Shown one piece after another: positions 33,409 through 43,596 of a stretch of DNA of 64,000 bases. Where the stretch lies: assembly GCF_030159055.1 (NCBI RefSeq), contig NZ_BQXQ01000016.1, positions 48,251-112,250 of the forward strand. The letters run 5' to 3'. A model generated the notes under the pieces. That model ran no database searches. It saw only the letters and a list, made by a program, of their open reading frames with translations, and was not told the DNA's origin. Source of the stretch: Acidovorax sp. SUPP3334 (GTDB lineage Bacteria; Pseudomonadota; Gammaproteobacteria; Burkholderiales; Burkholderiaceae_C). Numbering within the stretch: position 1 is the first letter of the stretch; every line of letters starts with the position of its first letter. Made by a program: the position numbers and the translations under genes.

Positions 33409-34215
33409 ATGGGCACTGAACGGGCGCGTTCGGCCGCCCTGGCGGCGGCATCGGTACTGGCGCTCGCCCTCGCGGGCTGCGCCACATCGCCCCCGCCGGA
33501 CGCCATGGTCATCGGCACGGTGTTCTCGCGCGAGCGCCTTTACGTGCCGCCCGACGAGCCGGCCGTGTTCGAGGCGGCCCTGCTCGACGTCTCCAGGCCC
33601 GATGCGCCGCCCACCGTGCTCGGGCGACAGCGCATCGAACTGCCGGGGCCGCCGCCCTACCAATTGCAGATTCCTTTCCGGTCCGCGCTCACGCAGCCGC
33701 TGCTGCCGGGCCGCTACCGGGTTCGCGCCTCGCTGTCCCTGCATGGCTACGTGCGCTTCGCCTCCGACGGCACCCACCCGTTGCCGCCCGACCCCGCCTA
33801 TCGGCGGGTGGACGTCGAACTGCACCGCCTGCCTTTGGACAAAGCGACCGTGCAGGCCGAGGTGCCGCTGCGGCAGACCTATTGGCGGCTGGTGGAAATC
33901 GACGACACCGCCGTGCCGCCCGCCCCCGCGGGAGCGCCCGAGCCGCATCTGGTGATGGACGGCGAAGGGGGCCGCGCGCGCGGCGCAGGGGGCTGCAATC
34001 GGTTTCTGGCCAGCTACGCGGTGGACGGCGTGCGCCTGCGCATCACGCAGATCAACACAACGCTGCAGCTGTGCCTGCAGGCGGCGACCCTGGAGGGCCG
34101 CTTTCTGCAAGCGCTGGGCGACGTCCGCGCCTACCGCCAGGAAGGGCGGCAGTTGCTGCTGCTCGACGAAGAAGCGCGCGTGCTGCTGCGGCTGGAGGCC
34201 ACCGAACTGGAGTGA
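33409..34215 (+). CDS. YbaY/META-domain lipoprotein
   Basis: A 268-aa lipoprotein with signal ALAAASVLALALAGC. The first half (about 30-145) resembles YbaY: VIGTVFSRERLYVPPDEPAVFEAALLDV with a strand-rich pattern. The second half (about 150-265) is a META/HslJ domain: TYWRLVEIDDTAVPP, GAGGCNRFLASYAVDGVRLRI, a conserved Cys in LQLCLQ, then FLQALGDVRAYRQEG and LLLLDEEARVLLRLE. Such proteins are envelope-located and stress-associated; function is otherwise unknown. It follows cnoX by 32 bases and may be co-transcribed. Confidence 0.85.
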   Translation: MGTERARSAALAAASVLALALAGCATSPPPDAMVIGTVFSRERLYVPPDEPAVFEAALLDVSRPDAPPTVLGRQRIELPGPPPYQLQIPFRSALTQPLLPGRYRVRASLSLHGYVRFASDGTHPLPPDPAYRRVDVELHRLPLDKATVQAEVPLRQTYWRLVEIDDTAVPPAPAGAPEPHLVMDGEGGRARGAGGCNRFLASYAVDGVRLRITQINTTLQLCLQAATLEGRFLQALGDVRAYRQEGRQLLLLDEEARVLLRLEATELE

Positions 34216-34278
34216 GGCGGCCAGGCGGCCCGTGGGCCGTCAGGAGGCACCGTGCCGCAGCGTGCGCGGCGAGACCGT

Positions 34279-35199
34279 TCAGCCGACCAGGCGTTCGAGC
34301 GCTTCGCGGTACTTGGCCGCGGTCTTCTCGACCACTTCGCGCGGCAGGCGCGGTGCGGGTGCGGTCTTGTTCCAGGGCTTGCCGTTGATCTGCGTTTGCT
34401 CCAGCCAGTCGCGCACGAACTGCTTGTCGTAGCTGGGCGGGTTCTCGCCGGCGGCCAACGCGCTTTCATAGCCTTCCACGGGCCAGTAGCGCGAGCTGTC
34501 GGGCGTGAGCACCTCGTCCATCAGCACCAGCGTGCCGTCGGGGGCCAGGCCGAACTCGAACTTGGTGTCGGCGATGATCATGCCCTTTTCGAGTGCGATG
34601 GCGGCGGCCTCCTGGTAGATGGCGATGCTGATGTCGCGGATCTTCGTGGCCAGTTCGATGCCGATCATCTCCACCGTGCGCTCGAAGGTGATGTTCTCGT
34701 CGTGCTCGCCCATCGCGGCCTTGGCGGCCGGCGTGTAGATGGGCTGCGGCAGCTTGGCCGCGTTGGTCAGGCCCTCGGGCAGTTGCACGCCGCACACGGC
34801 GCGCGATTCCTGGTATTCCTTCCAGCCGCTGCCGGCCAGGTAGCCGCGCACCACTGCCTCGACGGGAATCGGCCGCAGGCGCTGCACCAGCATCGAACGG
34901 CCCCGCACCTGGGGCGCCTCGTCCGCCGTCACCACGCTCTCGGGGTCTTCGCCCGTCAGGTGGTTGGGGCACAGGTGGCCCAGCTTGTCGAACCAGAACA
35001 GCGCCATCTGCGTGAGCAGTTCGCCCTTGCCGGGAATCGGCTCGCCCATGATCACGTCGAAGGCCGAGAGGCGGTCGCTGGCCACCATCAGGATGCGGTC
35101 GTCGCCCACGGCGTAGTTGTCGCGCACCTTGCCGCGCGCGAGCAGCGGCAGGGACGTGAGGGCGGAGGTGTGCAGTGCGGAGGAAAGGGGCTGGGTCAT
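34279..35199 (-). CDS. purC: Phosphoribosylaminoimidazole-succinocarboxamide synthase
   Basis: SAICAR synthase of purine biosynthesis, condensing CAIR with aspartate. At 306 aa it is the long bacterial/yeast-like form. Seen: [72 protein letters not shown], an ADTKFEFGL segment and [14 protein letters not shown]. It is near purE-purK on the same strand but separated by the cnoX genes, so transcribed independently. A TAAAAT box lies about 65 bases upstream. Confidence 0.96.
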   Translation of the reverse strand: MTQPLSSALHTSALTSLPLLARGKVRDNYAVGDDRILMVASDRLSAFDVIMGEPIPGKGELLTQMALFWFDKLGHLCPNHLTGEDPESVVTADEAPQVRGRSMLVQRLRPIPVEAVVRGYLAGSGWKEYQESRAVCGVQLPEGLTNAAKLPQPIYTPAAKAAMGEHDENITFERTVEMIGIELATKIRDISIAIYQEAAAIALEKGMIIADTKFEFGLAPDGTLVLMDEVLTPDSSRYWPVEGYESALAAGENPPSYDKQFVRDWLEQTQINGKPWNKTAPAPRLPREVVEKTAAKYREALERLVG

Positions 35200-35263
35200 G
35201 GTGGGTGAAGCGATTGCGAACGGGAAAGCCGCGGCTCTCGGTGGCAGGGCCGGCCAGTCCGCG

Positions 35264-35269
35264 ATTTTA
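35264..35269 (-). promoter_or_regulatory. Candidate -10 box of purC
   Basis: TAAAAT followed by CGCGGAC on the minus strand, 65 bases before the purC start. Confidence 0.4.
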
Positions 35270-35496
35270 GGGCGTGCGCCGAAGCCGCCGATTCAGCGGG
35301 AGTCTGCGGGAAAACCGGGGGGCAGCCGGGCGTGTGGAAGACGGCCGGGCGCTCTGGGGGAGCGGTGCGCTGCCGGCGCTGGCGATGGGCGTTGAAGCCT
35401 CAAGGGGGATGCGGAGCAAAGCCCGCCTATTGTGCGCCGTTTTGCGGCGTTTGGCACCTTGGCGGCCAAGACCCGCCCGCCGACTTCGGTATGCGT

Positions 35497-35525
35497 TTGC
35501 AATTGCCGCAAGCCGGGCGCATAGT
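35497..35525 (+). promoter_or_regulatory. Candidate sigma-70 promoter of hpf
   Basis: TTGCAA, 17-base spacer, CATAGT; leader of about 90 bases to the hpf start. No -24/-12 (sigma-54) match was found. Confidence 0.4.
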
Positions 35526-35621
35526 CGATCCAACACATGCATGAGTTGCCCTTTCGCCGGGCCGTCCGATCCAAGACCGTGAGGACGGCGTTTCTTCAAC
35601 GAGAGCCCAGGAGGCTAGTTT

Positions 35622-35957
35622 ATGAACCTGACGATCAGCGGTCACCACCTCGAAGTTACCCCCGCATTGCGCGCCCATGTGACGGACAAGCTGGACATCA
35701 TCAGCAAGCATTTCGACCAAGTGGTCGATGTCAAGGTGCTCCTCACGGTCGAGAAGCAAAAGGAAAAGGAAAAGCGCCAACGCGCGGAATGCAATGTGCA
35801 TGTGAAAGGCAGTGATCTGTTCGCCGAGAGTTCCCACTCCGACCTGTATGTGGCGGTCAACGAACTGGTGGAAAAGCTGGACCGCCAGGTGGTCCGGTAC
35901 AAGGACCGCATCCAGAACCACCATCACGGTGCCATCAAGCGCGAGCTCATGGCCTGA
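35622..35957 (+). CDS. hpf: Ribosome hibernation promoting factor (short form)
   Basis: A 111-aa HPF/RaiA-type protein that binds the 30S decoding region and stabilises resting ribosomes. It begins MNLTISGHHLEVTPALRAHV and has the DKLDIISKHFDQVVDVKVLL segment, a basic stretch EKQKEKEKRQRAE, and DLYVAVNELVEKLDRQVVRYKDR. The length shows no dimerising C-terminal domain, so this is the short form that acts with RMF in other species. Ribosome-binding site CCAGGAGG lies just upstream. rpoN, its common neighbour, is not present; a strong [19 protein letters not shown] it from ptsN. Confidence 0.95.
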   Translation: MNLTISGHHLEVTPALRAHVTDKLDIISKHFDQVVDVKVLLTVEKQKEKEKRQRAECNVHVKGSDLFAESSHSDLYVAVNELVEKLDRQVVRYKDRIQNHHHGAIKRELMA

Positions 35958-35997
35958 TTTGCCGCCAAGGGCCTGAGCAGCCAGGCCCTTCGCAACG

Positions 35998-36022
35998 CCG
36001 CCCCCCGAGGGGCGGTTTTTTT
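35998..36022 (+). terminator. Rho-independent terminator of hpf
   Basis: CCGCCCC-CCGA-GGGGCGG followed by seven T. Clear textbook form. Confidence 0.92.
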
Positions 36023-36081
36023 GTGCCCCCTCAAGGTGCTCAGGGTTTATGCTAGGGGGTGCATAATCGCAACCCTTCACC

Positions 36082-36552
36082 ATGAACCGTCTTGCCTCCA
36101 TACTGCCTGCCGCTCAAGTGCTCGTGAGCGTCGATGCCACCAGCAAAAAGCGCGCTTTCGAAGAGGCAGGGTTGTTGTTCGAGAGCCAGCACGGCCTTTC
36201 GCGCGCCCTCATCACCGACAGCCTTTTCGCCCGCGAGCGCCTCGGCTCCACCGGCCTGGGCCATGGCGTCGCCATTCCGCATGGCCGCATCAAGGGCCTC
36301 AAGGCTCCGATGGCCGCCGTGTTCCAACTGGCCCACCCCATCGGTTTCGATGCGCCGGATGAGCAGCCCGTCGGCCTGCTGATCTTCCTGCTCGTGCCCG
36401 AAGCGGCCACGCAGAAACACCTGGAAATCCTGTCCGAGATCGCCGAGCTGCTGAGCGACGGCTCGCTGCGCGAGCGCATCAAGGGCAGCACCGATGCCTC
36501 CGAGCTGCACGGCCTGATCGCCGGCTGGCAGTCTGCCCAGGCCACGGCCTGA
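36082..36552 (+). CDS. ptsN: Nitrogen-regulatory PTS IIA protein
   Basis: EIIA-Ntr, phosphorylated by the Ntr-PTS and regulating nitrogen and potassium metabolism (in E. coli it binds TrkA, and trkA is in this window). The 156-aa protein has phospho-His67 in GHGVAIPHGRI, the FQLAHPIGFDAPDEQPVGLLIFLLVPE core and HLEILSEIAELLSD. It is followed after 36 bases by hprK, the usual Burkholderiales pair. The start ATG gives MNRLASILP. Confidence 0.94.
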   Translation: MNRLASILPAAQVLVSVDATSKKRAFEEAGLLFESQHGLSRALITDSLFARERLGSTGLGHGVAIPHGRIKGLKAPMAAVFQLAHPIGFDAPDEQPVGLLIFLLVPEAATQKHLEILSEIAELLSDGSLRERIKGSTDASELHGLIAGWQSAQATA

Positions 36553-36588
36553 TCCGCATCCACCGCGACCGACACCGCTGAGATTCCC

Positions 36589-37542
36589 GTGAAACCCAAT
36601 GTTGTCAGCGCCGATGTCCTTTTCGAAGAATTCCGTGGCCTGCTGAAGTGGGAATGGGTCGCCGGCCTCGGGGCTTCCGAGCGGCGCTTCGACGAGGTCG
36701 CCGTGCGCTCCGCGCGCTCCGGCGCCGACCTGGTGGGCTACCTCAATTACATCCACCCGTACCGGGTGCAGATTCTGGGCGAGCGCGAAACGGCGTACCT
36801 GACCAACGCCACGCCCGAGGATTGCAAGCGCCGCATCGCCCGCATCGTGACGCTGGAGCCGCCCGTGCTCGTGCTGGCCGACAGCCAGGTGGCGCCCGAT
36901 GCGCTGCTGTCCATGTGCGAGCGCGCGCAGATTCCGATGTTCTCCACGCACGAGTCGTCGGCCTTCGTCATCGACGTGCTGCGCGCCTACCTGTCCAAGC
37001 ACTTCGCCGACCGCACGACGATGCACGGCGTGTTCATGGACATCCTGGGCTTGGGCGTGCTGATCACCGGCGAGTCGGGCCTGGGCAAGAGCGAACTGGG
37101 CCTGGAGCTGATCTCGCGCGGCAACGGCCTGGTGGCCGACGATGCGGTGGACCTGTTCCGCATCAACCAGACCACCATCGAAGGCAAGTGCCCCGACCTG
37201 CTGCAGAACCTGCTGGAAGTGCGCGGCATCGGCCTGCTGGACATTCGCGCGATCTTTGGCGAGACCGCCGTGCGGCGCAAGATGCGGCTCAAGCTCATCG
37301 TGCACCTGGTGCGCAAGGAAACGCTGGAGCGCGACTACGAGCGCCTGCCGTACGAGCCCCTCACGCAGGATGTGCTGGGCGTGCAGGTGCTCAAGGTGGT
37401 GATCCAGGTGGTGGCCGGCCGCAACATCGCCGTGCTGGTCGAGGCGGCCGTGCGCAACACCATTTTGAATCTGCGCGGGATCGACACCTACCAGGAATTC
37501 GTGGAGCGGCACCGCCGCGCCATGGAGCGCGACGGCTCCTGA
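36589..37542 (+). CDS. hprK: HPr kinase/phosphorylase
   Basis: Phosphorylates and dephosphorylates a serine of HPr-like proteins. The 317-aa protein has the Walker A G161ESGLGKS168, the HprK signature [18 protein letters not shown] and the [11 protein letters not shown] segment. The start is GTG ([15 protein letters not shown]). Its N-terminal half carries the DRTF-like domain with [16 protein letters not shown] at the junction. In proteobacteria HprK is usually linked to ptsN as here, and is thought to control the regulatory PTS rather than sugar uptake. Confidence 0.94.
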   Translation: MKPNVVSADVLFEEFRGLLKWEWVAGLGASERRFDEVAVRSARSGADLVGYLNYIHPYRVQILGERETAYLTNATPEDCKRRIARIVTLEPPVLVLADSQVAPDALLSMCERAQIPMFSTHESSAFVIDVLRAYLSKHFADRTTMHGVFMDILGLGVLITGESGLGKSELGLELISRGNGLVADDAVDLFRINQTTIEGKCPDLLQNLLEVRGIGLLDIRAIFGETAVRRKMRLKLIVHLVRKETLERDYERLPYEPLTQDVLGVQVLKVVIQVVAGRNIAVLVEAAVRNTILNLRGIDTYQEFVERHRRAMERDGS

Positions 37543-37597
37543 GCCTCAAGAAGACGACTGCGCCCACCGAATCGGCCGGGGCGCCAGCCAGCAGGCG

Positions 37598-38035
37598 TCA
37601 GCGGTGCGGGTGCGAGGTGGCCAGCTTGGCGCACGTGGCGCATTGGCCGTACAGGGCCATGGAATGGTCTTGCACCACCCAGCCCTTGGCTTTGGCAACC
37701 AGCTGCTGGCGCTTTTCGATCTCGGGGTCGTAGAACTCCTCGACCTTGCCGCAGACCGTGCAGATGAAGTGGTCGTGGTGCTGGCCCTCGTTGAGCTCAT
37801 ACACCGCCTTGCCGCTTTCGAAGTTGCTGCGGTTCAGGATGCCGGCCTGCTCGAACTGCGTGAGCACGCGGTACACCGTGGCCAGGCCGATGTCCGAGCG
37901 CTCTTGGAGCAGTACGCGGAACACGTCTTCCGCGGTCATGTGGCGCTGCGCGCCTTTCTGGAAGATCTCGAGGATCTTCAGGCGCGGCAGGGTCGCCTTC
38001 AGGCCGGTGCTCTTGAGTTCGTCGATGTTCGTCAT
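37598..38035 (-). CDS. fur: Ferric uptake regulator
   Basis: Iron-responsive repressor. The 145-aa protein has a winged-helix domain ([17 protein letters not shown], then [32 protein letters not shown]) and metal-binding residues in [22 protein letters not shown], with a second CXXC (CATC) near the C-terminus. It is divergent from bamE with an 80-base shared upstream region. The fur-bamE divergent arrangement is typical of beta- and gamma-proteobacteria. Confidence 0.96.
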   Translation of the reverse strand: MTNIDELKSTGLKATLPRLKILEIFQKGAQRHMTAEDVFRVLLQERSDIGLATVYRVLTQFEQAGILNRSNFESGKAVYELNEGQHHDHFICTVCGKVEEFYDPEIEKRQQLVAKAKGWVVQDHSMALYGQCATCAKLATSHPHR

Positions 38036-38090
38036 GACAGGGGTTTCCGTGTACCAAACCAGCGTGCCAAAGCCCGGGAGAACCTGCCGC

Positions 38091-38096
38091 TACAAT
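38091..38096 (+). promoter_or_regulatory. Candidate -10 box of bamE
   Basis: TACAAT, 20 bases before the chosen bamE start; no convincing -35. Confidence 0.45.
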
Positions 38097-38115
38097 GGGT
38101 CGGATCATATCGCCT

Positions 38116-38676
38116 ATGCCTACATCCATGTCCGTTTCCGCCCGCTGCAGCGCCCGTTGGGCCCTGACCCTGTTGTTCGGCGCCAGCTTGACGGCCTGCG
38201 GCAGCTTCGATAGCGCCAGCAACCGCGTCGCCAACCTGGTCACTCCCTACAAAGTGGATGTGGTGCAGGGCAATTTCGTCTCTCGCGAGCAGGTCGAGGC
38301 GCTCAAGCCCGGCATGGGCCGACAGCAGGTCAAGGAAATCCTCGGCACGCCGCTCGTGACCAGCCTGTTCCACGCCGACCGCTGGGAATACGTCTTCACG
38401 CTCAAGCGCCCCGGTGTCGAAGTGCAGTCGCGCAAGCTGACCGTGTTCTTCAACGGCGACCTGTTCGAGCGCGCCGAGGGTGACGAGATGCCGACCGAGG
38501 CCGAGTTCGTCGCCACGCTGGGCACCCGCACCCCGAAGAACAAGGTGCCGGTGCTGGATGCGACCGAGGCGCAATTGGCCAAGTTCCCCAAACCGGCCAC
38601 GGTTCCAGAGCCCGCCGATTCTCCCGTGCCCACGCCGCCGTCCAGCTACCCGCCGCTGGAATCGTCGACCCGCTGA
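38116..38676 (+). CDS. bamE: Outer membrane assembly lipoprotein BamE
   Basis: Accessory lipoprotein of the BAM complex that inserts outer-membrane barrels. The 186-aa protein has a lipobox in [10 protein letters not shown] and the BamE core: [47 protein letters not shown] and [19 protein letters not shown]. The C-terminal extension of about 60 residues is Pro-rich and variable. ATG at 38116 is chosen over the earlier ATG at 38095 because that one lies inside the -10 box; a third ATG at 38128 is also possible. Confidence 0.92.
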   Translation: MPTSMSVSARCSARWALTLLFGASLTACGSFDSASNRVANLVTPYKVDVVQGNFVSREQVEALKPGMGRQQVKEILGTPLVTSLFHADRWEYVFTLKRPGVEVQSRKLTVFFNGDLFERAEGDEMPTEAEFVATLGTRTPKNKVPVLDATEAQLAKFPKPATVPEPADSPVPTPPSSYPPLESSTR

Positions 38677-38734
38677 TTCCCGCCGGCCAGGGCCTGGTGC
38701 TGACCAGCCCTGCGGCTTAGCCGCTGATCTTTTC

Positions 38735-39583
38735 ATGACCGCCTCCACTTCCCCGACCGCTTCTTCCTCCACCCCTTGCCGCGTGGCCGTCGCCGGGGCG
38801 TCCGGCCGCATGGGGCGCATGCTGATCGAGGCCATCCGCGCGACCGACGGCGAATGCGTGCTGGCCGGCGCGCTCGACGTGGCGGCGAGCCCCGCCATCG
38901 GCTCGGACGCGACCGCCTTCCTGGGCCATGCCAGCGGCGTGGCCATCACGGCCGACGTGCGCGAGGGCCTGCGCCACGCCGACGTGCTGATCGACTTCAC
39001 CCGCCCCGAAGGCACCATGGCCCACCTCGCGGTGTGTGCCGAGACGGGCGTGAAGATGGTGATCGGCACCACGGGCCTGTCGGATGCGGACAAGGCCGAG
39101 ATCGCCGCCGCCAGCGCGCGCACGGCCATCATGCTGTCCCCCAACATGAGCGTGGGCGTGAACGTCACGCTCAAGCTGCTGGAGCTGGCCGCCAAGGCCA
39201 TGTCCACCGGCTACGACATCGAGATCATCGAAACCCACCACCGCCACAAGGTGGATGCGCCCTCGGGCACAGCCCTCAAGATGGGCGAGGTCATCGCCCA
39301 GGCCCTGGGGCGCGATCTCAAGGACTGCGCCGTCTATGCCCGCGAGGGCATCACCGGCGAGCGCGATCCTTCGAGCATCGGCTTTTCCGCCATCCGCGGC
39401 GGCGACATCGTGGGCGACCACACGGTGCTGTTCGCGGGCACCGGCGAGCGCATCGAGATCACCCACAAATCCGCCAGCCGCACGACCTACGCGCAAGGCA
39501 GCCTGCGCGCCGTGCGGTTCCTCGCCGCACACCAGACCGGCCTGTTCGACATGTTCGACGTGCTGGGCCTGAACGCCGCCTGA
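38735..39583 (+). CDS. dapB: 4-hydroxy-tetrahydrodipicolinate reductase
   Basis: NAD(P)H-dependent step of lysine/diaminopimelate biosynthesis. The 282-aa protein has the dinucleotide motif [26 protein letters not shown], the [13 protein letters not shown] stretch and the catalytic [16 protein letters not shown] (His pair and Lys), then [17 protein letters not shown]. The start ATG gives [19 protein letters not shown]. It lies 58 bases after bamE and 17 before exbB. Confidence 0.95.
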   Translation: MTASTSPTASSSTPCRVAVAGASGRMGRMLIEAIRATDGECVLAGALDVAASPAIGSDATAFLGHASGVAITADVREGLRHADVLIDFTRPEGTMAHLAVCAETGVKMVIGTTGLSDADKAEIAAASARTAIMLSPNMSVGVNVTLKLLELAAKAMSTGYDIEIIETHHRHKVDAPSGTALKMGEVIAQALGRDLKDCAVYAREGITGERDPSSIGFSAIRGGDIVGDHTVLFAGTGERIEITHKSASRTTYAQGSLRAVRFLAAHQTGLFDMFDVLGLNAA

Positions 39584-39600
39584 CGGCCGGCGCGCACGCG

Positions 39601-40290
39601 ATGGACGGCCTGCACTGGTGGCGTCAGGGCGACGCGGTCACCCAGATCAGCGCGCTGCTGCTGCTGGCCATGTCGGTCGCCAGCTGGGTCGTGATCGTGT
39701 GGAAGGCGCTGCTGATGCGCCGCGCCGGCGGCGACGTGGTTCGCGCCATCGCGGCCTTCTGGCAAGCCCCGTCGATCGCTTCCGCCGAGGAACGCCTTCC
39801 CGCCTTTGACCGCGATGCGCTCGTGATGCCGCTGGTCCAGGCCGCAGGTGCGCTGGCCGGAGCCGCCGGCAACGGAGCCGCGACCCTGGCCGCGCGCGGC
39901 AGCCTCTCGCAGCAGCTCACGCGCGGCCTGCGCGATGCGCTGCATGCCGTGCTGGGCCGGCTGCAGTTCGGGCAGGTGCTGCTGGCCACCGTGGGCTCCA
40001 CCGCGCCGTTCGTGGGCCTGCTGGGCACGGTGTGGGGCATCTACCATGCGCTCACGGCCATGGCCGGCGCGGGCCAGATCACCATCGACCGCGTGGCCGG
40101 GCCCGTGGGCGAGGCACTGGTGATGACCGCCGCCGGCCTGACGGTGGCCATTCCCGCCGTGCTGGCCTACAACGTGTTCGGCCGCTTCATCGGCCGCATC
40201 GAGGCCGACCTCGAAGGCTTCGCGCGCGATCTGCGCGAGCTGGTGCTGGACGACGCCGGCATCGCCCTGCCCGCCGCGGCGAACGACTGA
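39601..40290 (+). CDS. exbB: MotA/TolQ/ExbB proton channel family protein
   Basis: Inner-membrane proton-channel subunit powering TonB- or Tol-type energy transfer. The 229-aa protein has three hydrophobic helices (ISALLLLAMSVASWVVIVW near the N-terminus, a middle one in LLATVGSTAPFVGLLGTVWGIYHAL and a third in GEALVMTAAGLTVAIPAVLAYN). The GLLGTVWGIYHAL signature is typical of ExbB. It is followed by exbD in the same operon; no tonB gene is visible nearby. Confidence 0.9.
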   Translation: MDGLHWWRQGDAVTQISALLLLAMSVASWVVIVWKALLMRRAGGDVVRAIAAFWQAPSIASAEERLPAFDRDALVMPLVQAAGALAGAAGNGAATLAARGSLSQQLTRGLRDALHAVLGRLQFGQVLLATVGSTAPFVGLLGTVWGIYHALTAMAGAGQITIDRVAGPVGEALVMTAAGLTVAIPAVLAYNVFGRFIGRIEADLEGFARDLRELVLDDAGIALPAAAND

Positions 40291-40308
40291 CAGCGGGGCG
40301 ATCGCGCC

Positions 40309-40749
40309 ATGGCATTCGGCCGCCTCGAACGCACCGCCGGGCCCCAGCCCATGAGCGACATCAACATGACCCCGCTGGTGGACGTGATGCTGGTGCTGGT
40401 GGTCATCTTCATTCTCACCGCGCCGCTGCTGGCCAGCTCGATCCGCCTCGATCTGCCCCGCGCCGAAGGCGCCACGCCGGGCGCGCCGCCGCAGTCGGTC
40501 ACCCTGGTGCTCGACAAAGCGGGGCAGGCCTACCTGGACGATGTGCCGCTAGCACCGACCGCGCTGGCCGAGCGGCTCGCGCAACTGGCCGGGCAGCGGC
40601 CCGATACGGAAGTGCAGTTGCGCGCCGACGCCGCCGTGCCCTATGGGCGGGTGGTGGAGCTGATGGGCGCGGCCAACGCGGCGGGCCTGCGGCGCATTGC
40701 CTTCGTGGCCGATCCTGCCCCGACGGCATCGCCGGCCACGCCGCGTTGA
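40309..40749 (+). CDS. exbD: ExbD/TolR family biopolymer transport protein
   Basis: Partner of ExbB, 146 aa, with one N-terminal membrane helix preceded by MSDINMTPLVDVMLVLVVIF. The Asp in PLVDVMLVL is the conserved proton-carrying residue. The periplasmic domain contains VTLVLDKAGQAYLDDVPL and ends with RVVELMGAANAAGLRRIAFV, characteristic of the family. It follows exbB by 18 bases; leuS follows after 133 bases with its own -10-like box. Confidence 0.92.
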   Translation: MAFGRLERTAGPQPMSDINMTPLVDVMLVLVVIFILTAPLLASSIRLDLPRAEGATPGAPPQSVTLVLDKAGQAYLDDVPLAPTALAERLAQLAGQRPDTEVQLRADAAVPYGRVVELMGAANAAGLRRIAFVADPAPTASPATPR

Positions 40750-40816
40750 TCTTCGGGCTTCATGGCCTGGCATGGCCCGCTCGGCAGTTCGTACCGTCCA
40801 CTGGCGGCATCGCGCC

Positions 40817-40822
40817 TAAAAT
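40817..40822 (+). promoter_or_regulatory. Candidate -10 box of leuS
   Basis: TAAAAT followed by CACCGG, about 60 bases before the leuS start. Confidence 0.4.
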
Positions 40823-40882
40823 CACCGGCTGACATCCCGCTCACTTTCTTTCGTGGCCGCAACGTGGCGGCCCCGCCAACCC

Positions 40883-43594
40883 ATGCAAGACAAATACAAC
40901 CATACCGAGGTCGAGCGCGCCGCGCAGGGCCACTGGACGGCCACCGACGCCTACCGCGTGACCGAGGATGCGAGCCGGAAGAAGTTCTACGCCTGCTCCA
41001 TGCTGCCGTACCCCAGTGGCAAGCTGCACATGGGCCACGTGCGCAACTACACCATCAACGACATGCTCGCGCGCCAGTTGCGCATGAAGGGCATGAACGT
41101 GCTGATGCCGATGGGCTGGGATGCCTTCGGCCTGCCGGCCGAGAACGCGGCGCTCAAGAACGGCGTGCCGCCTGCGCAATGGACGTACGACAACATCGCG
41201 TACATGAAAAAGCAGATGCAGGCGATGGGCCTGGCCATCGACTGGTCGCGCGAGGTCGCCACCTGCGACCCGAGCTACTACCGCTGGAACCAGTGGCTGT
41301 TCCTCAAGATGCTGGAAAAGGGCATCGCCTACCGCAAGACCCAGGTCGTGAACTGGGACCCGGTGGACCAGACCGTGCTGGCCAACGAGCAGGTGATCGA
41401 CGGCAAGGGCTGGCGCACGGGCGCCACGGTGGAAAAGCGCGAGATTCCCGGCTACTACCTCAAGATCACCGACTACGCCGAAGAGCTGCTCGGCTTCGTC
41501 ACCGGCGACCAGCTGCCCGGCTGGCCTGAGCGCGTGAAGCTCATGCAGGAGAACTGGATCGGCAAGAGCGAGGGCGTGCGCTTCGCCTTCCCCCATGACA
41601 TCCGCGCGGCGGACGGCACGCTGATCGGCGACGGGCGCATGTACGTGTTCACCACGCGCGCCGACACCATCATGGGCGTGACCTTCTGCGCCGTGGCGCC
41701 CGAGCATCCGCTCGCTGTCCGCGCAGCGCAGGGCGATTCGGCCATCGCCGCCTTCGTCGAAGAATGCAAGAGCGGCGGCACGACCGAGGCGGAACTGGCC
41801 ACGCAGGAAAAGAAGGGCGTGCCCACCGGCCTCGTGGTCACGCACCCGCTCACCGGCGAGGAAGTGCCCGTCTGGATCGGCAACTACGTGCTCATGGGCT
41901 ATGGCGACGGCGCCGTGATGGGCGTGCCCGCGCACGATGAGCGCGACTTCGCCTTCGCGCTCAAGTACGGCATCGACATCAAGCAGGTGGTGCTGGTCGA
42001 TGGCGAGACCTTCGACTATCACCGCTGGCAGGACTGGTACGGGGACAAGCAGCGCGGCGTCACCGTCAACTCCGACAGCTTCAGCGGCCTGTCCTACCCC
42101 GAGGCCGTGCAGGCCGTGGCGCATGCGCTCGCGCAAAAGGGCCTGGGCGAAACCAAGACGACCTGGCGCCTGCGCGACTGGGGCGTCTCGCGCCAGCGCT
42201 ACTGGGGCACGCCCATTCCCATCATCCATTGCGACGAGCACGGCGCCGTGCCCGTGCCCGAACAAGACCTGCCGGTGGTGCTGCCCACCGACTGCGTGCC
42301 GGACGGCTCGGGCAACCCGCTGCACCACCACGAAGGCTTCCATGCCGGCGTGACCTGCCCGGTCTGCGGCAAGGCCGCGCGCCGCGAAACCGACACCATG
42401 GACACGTTCGTGGACAGCTCGTGGTACTTCATGCGGTATTGCGACCCGAAGAACAGCGAGGCCATGGTGGCCGGGGGCACGTCCTACTGGATGCGAGACC
42501 AGCAAACTGCTACTGGCGGCGCTGGAATGGACCAGTACATCGGCGGTATTGAACACGCCATCCTGCATCTGCTGTACGCACGCTTCTGGACCAAGGTGAT
42601 GCGCGACCTGGGACTGGTGACCGTAGATGAGCCGTTTGCACATCTGCTCACGCAGGGTATGGTGCTCAACCACATCTACTTCACCCGCGATGAAAAAGGC
42701 GGCAAGAGCTACTTCCCGCCAGAGGATGTGACGCCTGTGCTGGATGCGCATGGTCGTATCACCGGCGGCAAATTGAATGAGGCTGAAGGCCGGTTCGAAA
42801 AGGGCTTGCTGCTCGAATACGGTGGCGTAGGCAAGATGGGAAAGACCGAACGCAATGGCGTCGATCCCCAGGACTTGATCGCCAAATACGGCGCCGACAC
42901 CGCGCGCCTGTACACCATGTTCACCGCGCCACCCGAAGCCACGCTGGAGTGGAACGATGCAGCCGTGGAAGGCAGCTACCGCTTCCTGCGCCGGGTGTGG
43001 AATTTCGGCCTGAAGCTCGCGGCCATCGACAAGGACGCGGCGCTGGCCAGCGCTGCCGGCGCCACCCGCTTGAAGGAAGTGCCCTTCGGCAAGGAGGCCA
43101 AGGCCCTGCGGCTGGAGATCCATACCGTGCTCAAGCAGGTGGACTACGACTACCAGCGCATGCAGTACAACACCGTGGTCTCGGGCGCGATGAAGATGAT
43201 CAACGCGCTGGAAGACTTCAAGGCAGAAGGCAGCGCCGGCGCCCCGGTCGCGCTGATCGAAGGCTTCGGCATTCTGCTGCGCGTGCTGTACCCGGCCACG
43301 CCCCACATCGCGCACAGCCTGTGGAGCGGCCTGGGCTACGCCGGCGCGCTGGGCGACCTGCTCGATGCGCCGTGGCCCCAGGCCGATGCCGATGCGCTGG
43401 TGCAGGACGAGCTGGAGCTGATGCTGCAGGTCAACGGCAAGCTGCGCGGCTCCATCCGCGTGCCCGCCTCGGCCGACAAGGCCGAGATCGAGCGCACCGC
43501 CCTCGCGAGCGAGGCTTTCGTCAAGCAGGCGGACGGCGCCACGCCCAAGAAGATCGTGGTCGTGCCGGGCCGCCTGGTCAACGTGGTCATCTGA
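40883..43594 (+). CDS. leuS: Leucyl-tRNA synthetase
   Basis: Class I aminoacyl-tRNA synthetase, 903 aa. HIGH motif is HMGH in [13 protein letters not shown]; the CP1 editing domain is present ([34 protein letters not shown]). The KMSKS loop reads K651-M-G-K-T655 ([15 protein letters not shown]). About 11 extra residues ([11 protein letters not shown]) interrupt the [23 protein letters not shown] motif. Both oddities lie in a stretch (about 42490-42890) whose codon choice is less GC-biased than the rest. Start: ATG giving [12 protein letters not shown], rather than a GTG ten codons upstream. First gene of leuS-lptE-holA. Confidence 0.95.
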   Translation: MQDKYNHTEVERAAQGHWTATDAYRVTEDASRKKFYACSMLPYPSGKLHMGHVRNYTINDMLARQLRMKGMNVLMPMGWDAFGLPAENAALKNGVPPAQWTYDNIAYMKKQMQAMGLAIDWSREVATCDPSYYRWNQWLFLKMLEKGIAYRKTQVVNWDPVDQTVLANEQVIDGKGWRTGATVEKREIPGYYLKITDYAEELLGFVTGDQLPGWPERVKLMQENWIGKSEGVRFAFPHDIRAADGTLIGDGRMYVFTTRADTIMGVTFCAVAPEHPLAVRAAQGDSAIAAFVEECKSGGTTEAELATQEKKGVPTGLVVTHPLTGEEVPVWIGNYVLMGYGDGAVMGVPAHDERDFAFALKYGIDIKQVVLVDGETFDYHRWQDWYGDKQRGVTVNSDSFSGLSYPEAVQAVAHALAQKGLGETKTTWRLRDWGVSRQRYWGTPIPIIHCDEHGAVPVPEQDLPVVLPTDCVPDGSGNPLHHHEGFHAGVTCPVCGKAARRETDTMDTFVDSSWYFMRYCDPKNSEAMVAGGTSYWMRDQQTATGGAGMDQYIGGIEHAILHLLYARFWTKVMRDLGLVTVDEPFAHLLTQGMVLNHIYFTRDEKGGKSYFPPEDVTPVLDAHGRITGGKLNEAEGRFEKGLLLEYGGVGKMGKTERNGVDPQDLIAKYGADTARLYTMFTAPPEATLEWNDAAVEGSYRFLRRVWNFGLKLAAIDKDAALASAAGATRLKEVPFGKEAKALRLEIHTVLKQVDYDYQRMQYNTVVSGAMKMINALEDFKAEGSAGAPVALIEGFGILLRVLYPATPHIAHSLWSGLGYAGALGDLLDAPWPQADADALVQDELELMLQVNGKLRGSIRVPASADKAEIERTALASEAFVKQADGATPKKIVVVPGRLVNVVI

Positions 43595-43596
43595 CA

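Larger units (their letters stand above)
35200..35621. other. 422-base non-coding region between divergent purC and hpf
   Basis: Short reading frames here look spurious: no ribosome-binding sites and arginine-rich frame-shadow translations. I see a purC -10 box, a small CGCCG/CGGCG hairpin near 35430 and a candidate hpf promoter, but no RNA gene. Confidence 0.6.

Noticed and set aside
35450..35475. TGGCAC near 35453 as a sigma-54 promoter for hpf
   Set aside because: The required GC element at the -12 position is missing.
35274..35582. Short frames between purC and hpf
   Set aside because: Arginine-rich, no ribosome-binding site, several mutually overlapping frames; treated as non-coding.
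42500..42530. leuS insertion as a repeat copy
   Set aside because: It has no GCTAT hairpin or CTAGGG core; only weak likeness (GCGCTGG). Kept as a separate leuS oddity.
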